Under the pieces are notes generated by a model. The model was not told the DNA's origin. It made no database searches and saw only the letters and a list, made by a program, of their open reading frames with translations. A stretch of DNA of 64,000 nucleotides, from positions 27,285,001-27,349,000 of the forward strand of contig NC_091972.1 of the NCBI RefSeq assembly GCF_036711975.1, read 5' to 3'. A program made the translations under genes and the position numbers. Position 1 is the first letter of the stretch, and every line of letters begins with the position of its first letter. Shown here one piece after another: positions 1-9,916 of the stretch. Source of the DNA: Onthophagus taurus. Taxonomy: Eukaryota > Arthropoda > Insecta > Coleoptera > Scarabaeidae.

Positions 1-918
1 ATTTTACGTACAGAGCGGTGTTCTTCATCTTTTATTGATTTTAATATTAACATATAAGGCAAACGAAGGATTAAGCTTTCGAATGAGACATTGTTTATCG
101 AAATCGGTTCACTGGTTCTCATGTTATAATTAAAATACTATACATGTAAAATTCTGTTTAATTGGGGGCTAACTTCACATAGGTGTCATTATGAATAATT
201 ATGTTGTAATCTCAACAAGTTTAGTGAAAATAACTTTTTATTTTGTGCGTGGGTATAAATTAAACAATTTGAGGTTAGAATTTAATACGAGAAAATACAT
301 GGTTAACATTGCTTGTGTTGTCAGTTATAATTGTCATTTGGTTAAATACACAGTTTGTTGCTATCGTCACACGGATTATTTATTTATTTTTATTTTGTAA
401 GCATGTCTTTTTTAATAACTATTTTAATTTAACTAAATTACTATTAAATAAGCTACTATACTTATTTATCATTTATATTTACAACATAAAGATATTTCAG
501 CTTTCAGTCATTTGACAGATCAATTGATACGCAATCTATTAACACAAAGTCTATTAATACACATTTGGTAGAAACAATTCTATCTAACGACATTTAATTG
601 TCGTTCTGCATCGATAGCCTAAGAAACAAGGTTTTCATCCGAAAATATGTTGTAATCTCAACAAGTTCAGTGAAAATAACTTTTTATTTTGTGCGTGGAT
701 ATAAATTAAACAATTTCAGGTTAGGATTTAATACGAAAATGCAATTTTAACATTGCTTTGAACTTCCAAAAAGAAACGTCAAATCGCAACTTTAAAGTGA
801 TTTTTCGGTAAGTACTACACTTTTCCGCACTTTTTTTTTATCATTAACGCCTCTTTTGACTCATTTCCTATCGATTAAAAAAAAAATCATCGATTTTTAA
901 GAGAGACTCCTAATCTTG
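1..918 (+). repeat. Foldback-type element, right arm (copy A, cut by window edge)
   Basis: Matches 30163-31751 in the same orientation and 26912-27790 in inverted orientation. It ends at the shared terminus GAGAGACTCCTAATCTTG, immediately followed by the histone unit. Compared with copy B it lacks the 667-bp insertion at 30760-31426 and so shows the empty site. Short frames in it are AT-rich noise; no coding sequence is recognised. Family unknown; foldback describes only the inverted-arm structure. Confidence 0.75.
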
Positions 919-953
919 AATTATTCCGCGACTTCGTCTAAACATGCGACTCG

Positions 954-3039
954 CAGTGTTGCCAACTTGAGAGATATATCCCGATTCGGGAGATTTTTCA
1001 GTATTCCTAGAAACAAAGGGATATTCGTCTATTTTGAGAGATTTTTAATTTCTCAAAATTATTATATTATAAAATTTAAATATGTTTTTGTAATTTGACA
1101 TTTGCACTATCTTCTAATTATAAGACGATCAATATTTAGTAATAGCGCCATCTATCAGAGATTTGCCGAACGTAATAAATTTATCCGAAACAATTCGGGT
1201 ATTTACCGCATAGAGGCTACGTCATGTTATATCATATTCAATAATTGATTACGAGAGTAAACTGCGTAGAATCGTAAACCGTGTAGAGTACCGAGTCGGA
1301 TTGTCTTTACTGTATAGAATGTATTGTTTAAAAAAATGGAAGATTCTTCATCAGATACGGAACATTTAGAACCTCCTCAAAAAAAGTTCCACCAAGAAAA
1401 AGGAACGAAAGTTTTCCAGGAATGTTGGTTGCAGGATCCCCATTTTAAAAACTAGTTAACAGCGGATAAGAAAAATAAAAATAAATGCAGGTAGTCGCGC
1501 TTCCTTTAATCAATAAAATTAAATTAATTATAAAATAATTTATATTTCTGTGTGAACATTATTAAATTTTAGATGTTCCGTTTGTAATGTAGAATTGACA
1601 TGCGGCAAGAGTGAGTTATTAAGGCATTCTAATAGACAAAAACTTCTGAAAATATGTCAGCGGTTAAAACGACAAAACCATTGGCTAATTATTTTGTTAG
1701 TAATGATAAAGATATACATGTTGATAATATTAAAAGAGCTGAAATTAAACTTTCTGTATTTTTCGCGGAGCACAATGTTGCTACCCAAGTTGTGGATCAT
1801 TTAGTAGCTCTGTTAAAATGTACATATCAGGAAGTGCGAAACGATGCGCTGTTTTAGCGGAGTTGCAAGATTACTTTAACCAGAGCAAACAAAAAATTTT
1901 TAATTAGTAACTACACGTTGGTTGAGTCGGCTCGACTGTGTAGTACGAATTTTAAATAATTGGAATGTGTTAGAACATTTCTTTTTACTAGCAATAACTG
2001 AGGATAAATTAAAAAGTGCAGAAACTATCCACAATGACATGAAAAATATGTATTTAAAAGGGTATTTATATTTCATGAAGTATGCTCCAAGTTTTTTAAA
2101 TTCCCTTAATTCATTATTTCAATCAAATAGTCAGTTCATAAATTACATGGGCACTGTAATACTTTATTTATACGACTATGCACTAATTATTTAAAACCGG
2201 ATGTCAAACTGAACATTTCTTGCCATTAGATAAGATTAAATTAGGTGATGAGTGTGAAAGCTTTATAAAATCTTTACCACTGGACGGTCAACAGGAGATT
2301 CGAAAAAATGTTTATCATTTTACGTAACCGCCACTACTGAAATTTTAAAACGATTTCCACTTAACACTTAATAATCACATTTTTAAAGCAATGGAATTTT
2401 TAGATCCCCAAGTGGCATTTTCAACTAAGAAGAATTCTGATATTGATATAGTTGGATTGGCTGTTGATTTTTTTAATTTCATTGCCACTGACATATCAAT
2501 TGAGTGGCAGAAACTAGCTACTTCATTCGATGAAACTGAAATCGATGTGGCTTCAAATTGGATGAAAAAAAATTTTAATAACGACCACTTATTTACAAAT
2601 TTAGGAAAACTTGCCAATATTATTTTAACATTGCCTCATACAAATGCTGAAGCAGAAAGAATTTTTTCCATGGTAACAGATATTAAAATGAAAAAAGGAA
2701 ATAGAACGGGCGAGGAAACATTAAATGCAATGTGCGTTATTCGTAACGCTTTACAACAGAATAATTAAATATGCGTTGATTATCCCACCCCAAACGACTT
2801 ATTACAAAAATATGTATATAAAGAAGTTTACAGTTTTAAGGACTGATTAGTACTATCGGAAAATATATTTATATGATTTCTAACTTAATGTTTGATTTTA
2901 AATATATTTTAAATTTTATATTAGTCTTTTCTATTTAAAAACAAATTTTAAATTTATTTGTAGTTTTTTTTTGCTTAATAGATGGGATTTTTAAAGCACT
3001 GCGCATGGGACTTTTTATTACATTGTGTTGGCAACACTG
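954..3039 (+). mobile_element. hAT-family DNA transposon, decayed (copy 1)
   Basis: Bounded by perfect 13-bp inverted repeats, CAGTGTTGCCAAC at 954-966 and GTTGGCAACACTG at 3027-3039. It encloses a broken hAT-type transposase on the plus strand. No clean 8-bp target duplication is visible; ATGCGA occurs near both ends but not at symmetrical positions. The same element occupies the same place in the next unit (57250-59387), so it inserted before the unit was duplicated or homogenised. Confidence 0.8.
1335..2768 (+). pseudogene. hAT transposase remnant with BED-like zinc finger and C-terminal dimerisation domain
   Basis: Starts near 1335 with an acidic N-terminus leading to FQECWLQDPHFKN. After an interruption it continues near 1570 with a CxxC zinc-finger-like stretch (CSVCNVELTCGKSELLRHS), then SAVKTTKPLANYF near 1654. 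The best-preserved block is 2391-2768 (125 codons), ending in LPHTNAEAERIFSMVTDIK, the hAT C-terminal dimerisation motif. Stops and frameshifts between blocks exclude a functional protein. The family is a DNA-cutting nuclear transposase of the RNase H-fold type; no complete catalytic core can be followed here. The assignment to hAT is firm, the subfamily unknown. Confidence 0.8.
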
Positions 3040-3105
3040 CATGCGAGCTGCATTTCGCCCGGCGCGACGTGTCGCAGCGTACGCAGTATAAATAATAACA
3101 GTAAA

Positions 3106-3245
3106 AATTAATGATAAAAGTGATCAAATGGTGAAATTTGTTCAATTAATTGAAAATTACCAATGGTTATACAATCATACTTTACTAGAATACTCTAGAA
3201 AGGATCGTACCGAAAAAGCTTAGTCTGCAATAGGCCCAAAATTGA
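3106..3245 (+). pseudogene. MADF-domain gene fragment (copy 1)
   Basis: Reads MVKFVQLIENYQWLYNHTLL then EYSRKDRTEKA, a stop codon, and SAIGPKLK. This fits the start of a MADF (Myb/SANT-like) DNA-binding domain, in which the stop replaces the expected Trp (TAG for TGG). The initiating ATG seen in the second unit (59455) is lost here. A TATAAATA motif lies just upstream (about 3087). Only the first third of the domain is present. It could come from a host transcription factor or from the accessory gene of a PIF/Harbinger transposon. No further coding signal or gene is seen from 3246 to 3690. Confidence 0.6.
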
Positions 3246-3696
3246 AATGGATAGAAAATTTAAAAATTGTTTAATATATTACTTCAATTCGATAAAAATT
3301 CGGGCGATATTCTTCTAGAAAAAAGGCTTAGGTTATATTTTTGAACGCGCATTTTTTGAGATAAAATTAAAATGTACAGGTATCCCAAAATTGAGATACC
3401 ATGCCTAAGTTGACATTTTTAAATAGGAACCCCATCATTTTTTTGTTGCATTTATGGATTCTACGTAAAATTCAGAGTATTTTTCATTTTACACGATATT
3501 CAGCTGTCTTCGAAAAAAATGGCAATTAAAAAAGAACTGCTATTTTATTTCGGGTAAATAACATTTTTTGAAATTTTCAATTACCACCGCACAAGTGGTA
3601 ACTACTGCGAATGGAACTAAGATGCATACTGCCGGAGTACATACATTATGTATAGATTAAAATTATGTTAGAATTCTTTTTCGTTATACCATTATT

Positions 3697-3712
3697 GGCC
3701 CTGAGAAGGGCC
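3697..3712 (-). terminator. Histone 3' stem-loop of H1
   Basis: Minus strand reads GGCCCTTCTCAGGGCC, a 6-bp stem with a 4-nt loop, the hallmark of replication-dependent histone mRNAs bound by SLBP. It lies about 50 nt after the H1 stop. A purine-rich ACGAAAAAGAATT follows, as expected of the histone downstream element that pairs with U7 snRNA. Confidence 0.95.
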
Positions 3713-3762
3713 TTTGTGTGGCGGCTTGTGAGAAAGCCCTTAATTGTAATAAATTGCAGAGC

Positions 3763-4551
3763 TCATTTTTTTTTTGGTAAACTTCTCTTTTTCGTGGACG
3801 ACGATTTCAATTGTGCAGCACCACCAGCGACTTTCTTGGCGGTTTTGGGTTTCGGCGCTTTGGGCTTTTTCGTTGGTCCCTTGGTAACTTTTTTAGCTTT
3901 TGATGGTGCTTTTCTAACCGTGGTGGTTTTTTTGACTGCGGCAGTAGTAGAGCTGGTTACTTTCTTTTCTCCGACCGTTGGCGACTTTTTGGCTTTTACT
4001 GCAGCCTTCTTTTTGCTTTCAACAACAGGGGAACCGGGCACCGGCGTTGTTTTTGCCTTCGCAGGTGAGGAGGATTTCTTCGTAGAGACAGCTCGAGCTT
4101 TGGCCCTTTTAGATACGGCGGCGGCGGCAGGTTTCTTTTTAAGGGAGGAAGTCGTTACTCTGCCTGACTTTTTTGCAGAGGCCGATGCCAGTTTAAACGA
4201 TCCTGACGCACCTTTACCTTTAGTTTGGACAATACCGCCTGCAGCGATGGCGGTCTTCAGGAATTTCTTAATAAACGGAGCCATCTTCTCAGCGTCAACT
4301 TTGTAATTAGAAGTCATGTACTTTTTAATAGCTTGAAGCGACGAACCGTTGCGTTCCTTAAGGGTCTTAATCGCGTTATTCACCATTTCGAATGTGGGTG
4401 GATGGGTGGCTTTTGATCGTTGGCTTTTCTTTTTCTTCGTGGACGAATCGGAGGAGGAACCACCGCCGGCAGCTTTGTTTTTTACGGGTGAAGTGTTTTC
4501 CGTTTCGGAAGATACGGGGGTTTGCTGTTCCGTTTGTTGTACATCCGTCAT
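3763..4551 (-). CDS. H1: Linker histone H1 (copy 1)
   Basis: Encodes 262 residues starting [10 protein letters not shown]. The ATG at 4551 was chosen over an upstream in-frame TTG because it gives a normal H1 N-terminus. Residues 1-48 form a Ser/Thr-rich tail. Residues about 49-122 form the winged-helix globular domain (HPPT...[17 protein letters not shown], then [16 protein letters not shown]). The remainder is a Lys/Ala/Pro-rich tail with many SPxK-like and KKxx motifs. H1 binds linker DNA at the nucleosome dyad and compacts chromatin. Residue 54 is Phe where the second unit has the usual Ser, and Asn82 is Asp there. The polyalanine tract is two residues shorter than in copy 2. No TATA box is seen upstream, as is common for insect H1. 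Intronless, followed by the histone stem-loop. Confidence 0.96.
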   Translation of the reverse strand: MTDVQQTEQQTPVSSETENTSPVKNKAAGGGSSSDSSTKKKKSQRSKATHPPTFEMVNNAIKTLKERNGSSLQAIKKYMTSNYKVDAEKMAPFIKKFLKTAIAAGGIVQTKGKGASGSFKLASASAKKSGRVTTSSLKKKPAAAAVSKRAKARAVSTKKSSSPAKAKTTPVPGSPVVESKKKAAVKAKKSPTVGEKKVTSSTTAAVKKTTTVRKAPSKAKKVTKGPTKKPKAPKPKTAKKVAGGAAQLKSSSTKKRSLPKKK

Positions 4552-4581
4552 TGTAGCGGCAGTTTGTAACAAAAATATTTT

Positions 4582-5301
4582 TTACAAAAACTCACGTGCA
4601 CGAACGTCAACTTCGTACAAGTTATTCACAAACATTTTCCTCAGAAAATTGAACCCAACGTTGAATGTACATACCGAAGCCGAAAACCCGTCCAAAGTCG
4701 ATTTTCCTCCGTTCGCACTGCTGGCATCACAACGGCGGTCTCGTGTTCGCAACTTTCTAGAAAAAGAACCCGCTTGTGTTGGCGTCGCGACGTAAACATT
4801 CCCGTTAGGTATTTCAGTATAGTGGAAGAAGTTAACTCGTCGTCTACGTAAAAATTTTACTTGTGGGGGTACGATTTCGTTGTGTAGCGACGGTTGAAAG
4901 TATAAGATGTCATTGACGTGACCGTCGTCGTAAACTTTAGCGTCGTCGAATTTCGCGCGTATGTAAAAACGGACTGAATTTTCAATGAGAATAGCTTTCT
5001 TAAACGTTTTAAAACCACGAGGCGTGTAAATTTTATCAATATGTCTAAGCTTTTATCCTTAAAACGAGGACGATGCGATCGGCAATTCCACATTGGTCGC
5101 GAGTTTTCTCGTTGTTTCGAACATTATTGCCGACGTCGAGGACGCGAGAAAAGTGGTATATTGCGGCTCTAATTTAGGGATTACGTTTTCGTGTAAGCGT
5201 CGTATCATGCAAATACCTTCACGTGAGTGAAAAGTGAAATATTCGAGTGTTATATTCATACCGCCAATGTCGGTCGTTACGCATTTACTCAAGTCATTCA
5301 T
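4582..5301 (-). pseudogene. Unidentified coding relic immediately upstream of H1 (copy 1)
   Basis: One minus-strand frame stays open from 5301 to a TAA at 4582-4584 except for two nearby TAA codons at 5059-5061 and 5053-5055. Both halves look protein-like. The first contains ITLEYFTFHSREGICMIRR and PKLEPQYTTFL. The second contains YTPRGFKTFKKAILIENSV, YDDGHVNDILYFQPSLHN and VNFFHYTEIPNGNVYVATP. A strong splice donor, AC|GTGAGT, lies near 4603, so the frame may be an exon. I do not recognise the family. The same frame with the same stops is present in the next unit (60935-61645). It ends only about 30 bp before the H1 start codon and so overlaps the H1 promoter. Confidence 0.5.
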
Positions 5302-5704
5302 TCATTGCTATTAGTTTTTAGGTTCATATGGTCAATATGATACCAATTATGTATGTATATCAAATCTAATTTCTATTATTCTATACTTAATAGTATAATA
5401 TATGCATATATTTTTCCTTTCACACACTTTATCATATCTAAGTGTTGTGTAAACTTATTTAGACCTGGTTAATGTTGTTAAGTGTTGTGTTTTATATTGA
5501 TTATGTTTTAGCTTATTGACGAAACTTGTTTTGACCGTTATTAAATAATATTATTTTAATTCAATGGATTATTTGGAGTTTCCCTTTAGAGAAGAATGTC
5601 ACAAAACATGAAGCAAATACTGCGACATGAGATTTATCCCGCAAAAATGTTTTGAATACGTTTTAAAATCAACGTATTTAGGTTAATTAGGTAACAATAT
5701 CGAT
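5302..5704. other. AT-rich stretch without recognisable features
   Basis: No open frame with protein-like composition, RNA gene or repeat end is visible. A phrase near 5575-5620 (tttccctttagagaagaatg, then a run around aaacatgaagcaaatactgc) recurs near 62690-62735 in the second unit, hinting at a short duplicated segment. Confidence 0.4.
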
Positions 5705-5905
5705 TAAACATGAAGGCAACTTATCCTCAAATAATTGATGTAAATGATGATAATGGTCTTCTTCATTGCGACTTGCTAGTCTTGCTACGAGAGTATCGTC
5801 TAGATATACAAAAAAGAAATTTAAGCCAGAAAGAACTTCGTTTATAAATCGTTGGAAGGTTTGTGCAGCGTTGCGTATTCTTAAGGTGGTAAATGAGAGT
5901 ACTCT
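5705..5905 (-). pseudogene. Gypsy-type LTR retrotransposon reverse transcriptase fragment (copy 1)
   Basis: Minus strand reads LRIRNAAQTFQRFINEVLSG followed by a block ending FFFVYLDDTLVA and then NEEDHYHHLHQLFEDKL. This matches the Ty3/Gypsy RT order: a (F)GLRNAAQTFQRF(I/M)-type motif, the YLDD catalytic box, then an EEH..HL..LF block. Only about 65 codons are readable, with frame breaks on both sides and no LTRs or other Pol domains. It is a dead fragment, repeated in the second unit at about 62054-62260. The family diagnosis rests on the YLDD box in context. Confidence 0.7.
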
Positions 5906-6664
5906 TCGGCTGGAGTCCGATCGAAAACTACGTAGAAAGGAACGACCGTTAGTACCGCCGTTACAATGTGGAAGCTTTCGGAAATAACTATATTCCTACT
6001 GCAGGGAAAACAATTTAAAAGAACAAGGTTAAGCCTGGCTGGTTGGTCTTCTGGCATTAACACAACAAACTAACAAAATCCATATTAAAGTTATTGAAAT
6101 TGAATTAATGAACAGAAAGACCACGTTAAAAGTTAAAAACCTGAAGTAGGTCGATTTTCCCAAGAGTTTTCTACAGTTCCTACATTGTAACAACTCGACC
6201 CCCCCCCCGACGGTATCCCTTTCTACGTAATTCTTTCAAATGGGTTCAATTGTTAGAGACAAGGTTAACACCACGTTAGTCAAGCACACGTCAAGAATGG
6301 CATGAAAAGCGTTATTTCCTTGCCGCTTTAATTGATTATTTGAAGCAAATACTGCGACAGGAACAAAAACAAAAATGTTTTGAATACGGTTTGAAATCGA
6401 CATAGGTCATTTAAGTAATAATATCGATTAAACATAAAGGCAACTTGGTTTATACAAAGTTTTTGTAGTGAAATTTAAATGCGGTCACTAAAAACTCTGA
6501 AGAATTCTACTTAGAAAACCAAATCGGAGGATTACTTACCAATTATTATTTCTGTCTTGGAAATATATCAAACCCTCCTAAAACATGAGAGCAAATTTAA
6601 GTACAATGGAAATAATCAATTATAATTAGTATCGCAATAGTTGTTTTTCAGAAAATAATCTCTT

Positions 6665-6680
6665 GGTTCTGCAAAGAACT
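6665..6680 (-). other. Degenerate histone-type stem-loop (orphan)
   Basis: GGTTCTGCAAAGAACT on the plus strand differs at two positions from GGTTCTGAAAAGAACC, the plus-strand view of the H3 stem-loop at 9222-9237. The bases after it (gatcttattg) also resemble the H3 flank (ggtcttgttg). Near 6702, CTTTCGGTATGCGGCTACTC resembles the H3 3' coding end. I read this as the relic of a lost minus-strand H3 3' end. Copy 2 is at 63050-63065. Confidence 0.4.
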
Positions 6681-6699
6681 GATCTTATTGAGGAGGAGG

Positions 6700-7215
6700 C
6701 CTTTCGGTATGCGGCTACTCCTCCACCCAACTACCGAATCCAACCCACCAAAAACTAGCACTACTCCCCTACATAATCGAACACAGCTCCTGCCGCTAAC
6801 CAGTTCCAATCATTCATATGGATTTATGGCTGTCATCCATAATCCTATTCAATTCTCCTTTACCTTCTGTCTCTGTCTTCTCCTCCCTTTCGGACACTCC
6901 TGCAAGATATGCTGCAGGGTGTCCTCACTCACCTCACACAGACACATCCCGTTCATATCCCTCTCAAAGATACATTGAATGGACCATGCTCCGTCATCAG
7001 CGGAATGCCCTTACCGAACATGGCCACACTCTACACTTACTCCCTTGACTCTTACCGTCTTACCCGCTCTCCTCATCCCTACATCATCTCTAAACTCTCA
7101 TCCCAATTCCACTATCTTACCCATTTTCTTCGCCCTCTTAAATACTTTCACAACATCATTCACCTCCACACTTCTTCTTTCACTCATTATCAACCACTCT
7201 ACCGCTGTCATATTG
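6700..7215 (-). pseudogene. Non-LTR retrotransposon 3' ORF2 fragment with C-terminal zinc knuckle (copy 1)
   Basis: The minus strand contains NDNMTAVEWLIMSERRSVEV, a basic stretch, FERDMNGMCLCEVSEDTLQH and ILQECPKG. The CxC...H...C arrangement after a (G)xF-type lead is the zinc-knuckle region at the C-terminus of many R1/Jockey-like ORF2 proteins. The DNMTAVEW block may be the end of a nuclease-like or RNase H-like region. Stops interrupt it, so it is non-functional. It is pyrimidine-rich on the plus strand, which explains spurious plus-strand frames. The same fragment lies at about 63085-63605. Confidence 0.5.
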
Positions 7216-7231
7216 TCGTTACACACCATTA

Positions 7232-7605
7232 AAGGCCAAAGCTACGGAGCTGTTAACGAAAAAGGCGAAGATTCAGAAGTCGAAACCACCGACATCAGAA
7301 ATGGTTAACGGCGCTATTAAGAATCTAGATGAGCGCGGCGGTTCTATCAAAAAGTACACCGTTTATTAAGAAAATTCTTCAACGCTGCCATTGTTTGGGG
7401 TGCTCTTATCCAAACCAAGAGCAAGGGAGCGTGGGCGACATTATGACCGGCGAAATCCTCCGCGAAAAGAGCACAACAGCCAAGGCGAAAATGACTCCGA
7501 TTGACGAAAGAAACGAGACGAACCCCCCTGTTACGTCACCCAAAGCAACATCAAAAGCGCAAAAGACCACCAAAAGTCTTTCAATGTGTGCAAAGATAGT
7601 TTACC
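7232..7605 (+). pseudogene. Inverted linker histone H1 pseudogene (copy 1)
   Basis: Plus-strand frame from 7232 reads KAKATELLTKKAKIQKS, then [20 protein letters not shown] and SIKKYTVY followed by a stop. It aligns to the H1 globular domain (HPPT(S)[22 protein letters not shown]). Downstream, FIKKIL and, after a frameshift, AAIVWGALIQTKSKGAWAT correspond to [28 protein letters not shown] Lys/Pro-rich tail follows. It is opposite in orientation to the intact H1 at 3763-4551 and disrupted by a stop and frameshifts. No intact stem-loop follows. The equivalent in the next unit is at 63617-64000. Confidence 0.85.
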
Positions 7606-8093
7606 AGTGATGTGGCGCTGTAACGCTAAGGCATGGGTAACTCGCGATGTGTTGTCGTTCTCGATAATCCACCGGCACATTCACCAGATTTAGGAGCAGA
7701 AGTTGGATGGATTACGATGACATATCTGCCACCTAAGACCACCTCTCTTATACAAGCCACGGATTAATTGGTGATAGCCAATTTCAAAAAATCTACTATA
7801 GCATTTATTATATATAGAAATATATTTATATACAGAGTGGCCCATTGAAAACGAGCTGAAGGCCTGAAACACGTCAAGTTTGTTTCTCAGGAGGGCCACT
7901 TTTGACGCAAAATTATTCCCAAAACTTTACCCTCCGAAGCGGGGTGTCGGGGAACATTATAAAGCAACCAGAAGCGCACGATTTCTGCCGTGTCCTTGGG
8001 AATATTGTCTTGTTAAAAAGTAAATGATCTCGCAATCCAAAAATTTCTAGCACTTTCTAATCAATTATTTTTTAAATATCAAGGTAATATCGT
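7606..8093. other. Spacer with a mariner-like terminus
   Basis: At about 7837-7865, TACAGAGTGGCCCATTGAAA looks like a TA plus CAG-type mariner/Tc1 terminus. I could not find its partner with confidence. No coding signal is seen. Confidence 0.3.
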
Positions 8094-8627
8094 TTATCCA
8101 TGATACCATTTATAAATGTCGTATTGCCTGCACGAGCAGCTGACATATATGTACACCCACAACATAGCACTACCACTTCTATATTTTACTGTTGGGCACA
8201 AATTTTCTCGTTTTGAATGCTTCGTTACGTTTTCGCCAAACTTTGGTGCGCGAATCACAATTAAATAAATCAATTTTTTCAAGTTTCATCACTAAAAATC
8301 ACGTAACAACTTAAGGCATGGTGTGTGACACGGGCGACTGACACCGGCAGATTTTCACGTGCCCGTGTCTGACACGGGCGCTCTTGTTATATCTAAAAAA
8401 GTCGATGATTTAAATAAATAAGGCATGCCTTAAGTGGTTAATTTTCAAAATTCATCGTCTTCAGAAATGTGTAATGTACTGCACTGACGAACGAGCTTTT
8501 TTTCCAATTTGGCTAATTTCACCTTGTGATATCCTATCCCATCTTTTCGTAAACTAACGATCAAATCTCGAATCCTTTGTGAAATTTGGCGGTTTCTTAT
8601 ACTCATTTTTAATAAACATCCAAACAT
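8094..8627 (-). pseudogene. Tc1-like transposase remnant
   Basis: Two minus-strand blocks. 8627-8445 carries an N-terminal helix-turn-helix (SIRNRQISQRIRDLIVSLRK, then DGIGYHKVKLAKLEKKL), as in the paired-like Tc1 DNA-binding domain. 8282-8094 carries the catalytic-region motif ENLCPTVKYRSGSAMLWVYI, a decayed form of the Tc1 PTVKHGGGSVMVWG block. The middle is missing, and a small inverted-repeat insert (8311-8437) lies between the blocks. Non-functional DDE transposase relic. Confidence 0.65.
8311..8437. repeat. Small inverted-repeat insertion
   Basis: Bounded by ACTTAAGGCATG and GGCATGCCTTAAGT in inverted orientation, with internal repeats of GACACGGGCG around 8327-8380. It lies inside the Tc1 relic and looks like a very short non-autonomous element. 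Family unknown. Confidence 0.45.
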
Positions 8628-8639
8628 TGAATGGCACTA

Positions 8640-9215
8640 ATACGAGATCAAACTACAGTAGTCTGTTTGCGAGAACATACGCGTATAGGGAATTAAGACA
8701 GTTTAAGAATGGAATTAAGAATCTAAGGTAGTCGGTGTGTGTAAAATTTACGCCTTTTCTTGTACTTACTTTTTTTATAAATCCCAAAAACGTTCAATTT
8801 GGAAATAAATGTTACAGTTCGGATTCCTTATATTTCTTTATCAATCCCAACAAGTTTTTGATTACCTTAAAGAAGATAAACCTTCATCTTCTTTAACTTT
8901 CGTTGTGATCATCAATATTTGAATGCATATGGAAGCAAATTAAGTTTAAATTATTTAAACATCATAATCTTTTTTTTTAATTACTAAAATCTTATATGAA
9001 ATAATTGAATTTATTTTATATAAATTAAAAAAGAACTTAATTTTTTTTTGATTAAATCACATCTTAAGTTCACATTGAAAATTTTACACGCTATTACGTT
9101 TAGAAATTAGAAAATGTACATTATCCGAAGTCCATACTGAAAAAAGAGCATTTTTGCTTTCATAATAAACACCGATTGAAGGGAAGCAAAACGAAAATTC
9201 TTTTTCATAAAACAA
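8640..9215. other. AT-rich H3 downstream spacer
   Basis: No gene or repeat boundary recognised. Long A/T runs occur between 8940 and 9060. Confidence 0.4.
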
Positions 9216-9221
9216 GTGATT

Positions 9222-9237
9222 GGTTCTGAAAAGAACC
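9222..9237 (-). terminator. Histone 3' stem-loop of H3
   Basis: Minus strand reads GGTTCTTTTCAGAACC, a perfect 6-bp stem and 4-nt loop, 35 nt after the H3 stop. The purine-rich AAAAAGAATTTTCG downstream fits a U7-binding downstream element. Confidence 0.95.
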
Positions 9238-9272
9238 GGTCTTGTTGGGAAGGTTTGGTTGATTGATGCAAA

Positions 9273-9689
<417 letters not shown>

Positions 9690-9745
9690 TTATTATTACG
9701 AGATACGTACCGTACGACAACAAAGATATAGTTGGTCAAAGTAAA

Positions 9746-9756
9746 CTGAGAGATCG
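9746..9756. repeat. Target-site duplication, 3' side of Jockey copy 1
   Basis: CTGAGAGATCG is repeated exactly at 14864-14874 and brackets the element. It belongs to the original H3 leader: on the minus strand the original junction would read CTCAG followed by TTTAC, giving an insect-type initiator TCAGT. Confidence 0.88.
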
Positions 9757-9916
9757 GTGAACGGTGAACATGACGGGCCTCTTGAGGTACCTGGAATTTC
9801 TTCCCTAACCCTCTTCATCGGACCTAAAACAAACGGAAAATATATTACAAAATTTTTCACTAATTAATAGTGACATCGGAAGTGGAATTGGGAAGGACAG
9901 TCGGACTCCTGGATCG

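Larger units (their letters stand above)
944..7600. repeat. Histone repeat unit, first copy of the H1-side segment
   Basis: This segment reappears at 57244-64000 with the same order: hAT remnant, MADF remnant, H1, unknown relic, Gypsy RT fragment, non-LTR fragment, inverted H1 pseudogene. Scattered substitutions and small indels separate the copies. The start-to-start distance is about 56.3 kb, which I read as the period of a tandem histone array expanded by transposons. Confidence 0.9.

Noticed and set aside
191-515. Short AT-rich open frames at the window start (and 30352-30685)
   Set aside because: They lie in the repeated foldback arms, are rich in Ile/Phe/Tyr from A+T bias, and differ in frame between copies.
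946-3047. 8-bp target duplication for the hAT at 954-3039
   Set aside because: ATGCGA occurs near both ends but at unequal distances from the terminal repeats, and the second unit does not support a clean duplication.
3665-4306. Long open frame opposite H1 (and its copy at 60012-60659)
   Set aside because: It is the antisense shadow of the Lys/Ala-rich H1 tail, giving Phe/Leu/Ala-rich nonsense; H1 and its stem-loop explain the region.
6310-6350. H3 N-terminal pseudogene suggested by TTCCTTGCCGCTTTAATTG
   Set aside because: Only about 19 bases resemble H3, and the position is on the wrong side of the degenerate stem-loop for a minus-strand H3.
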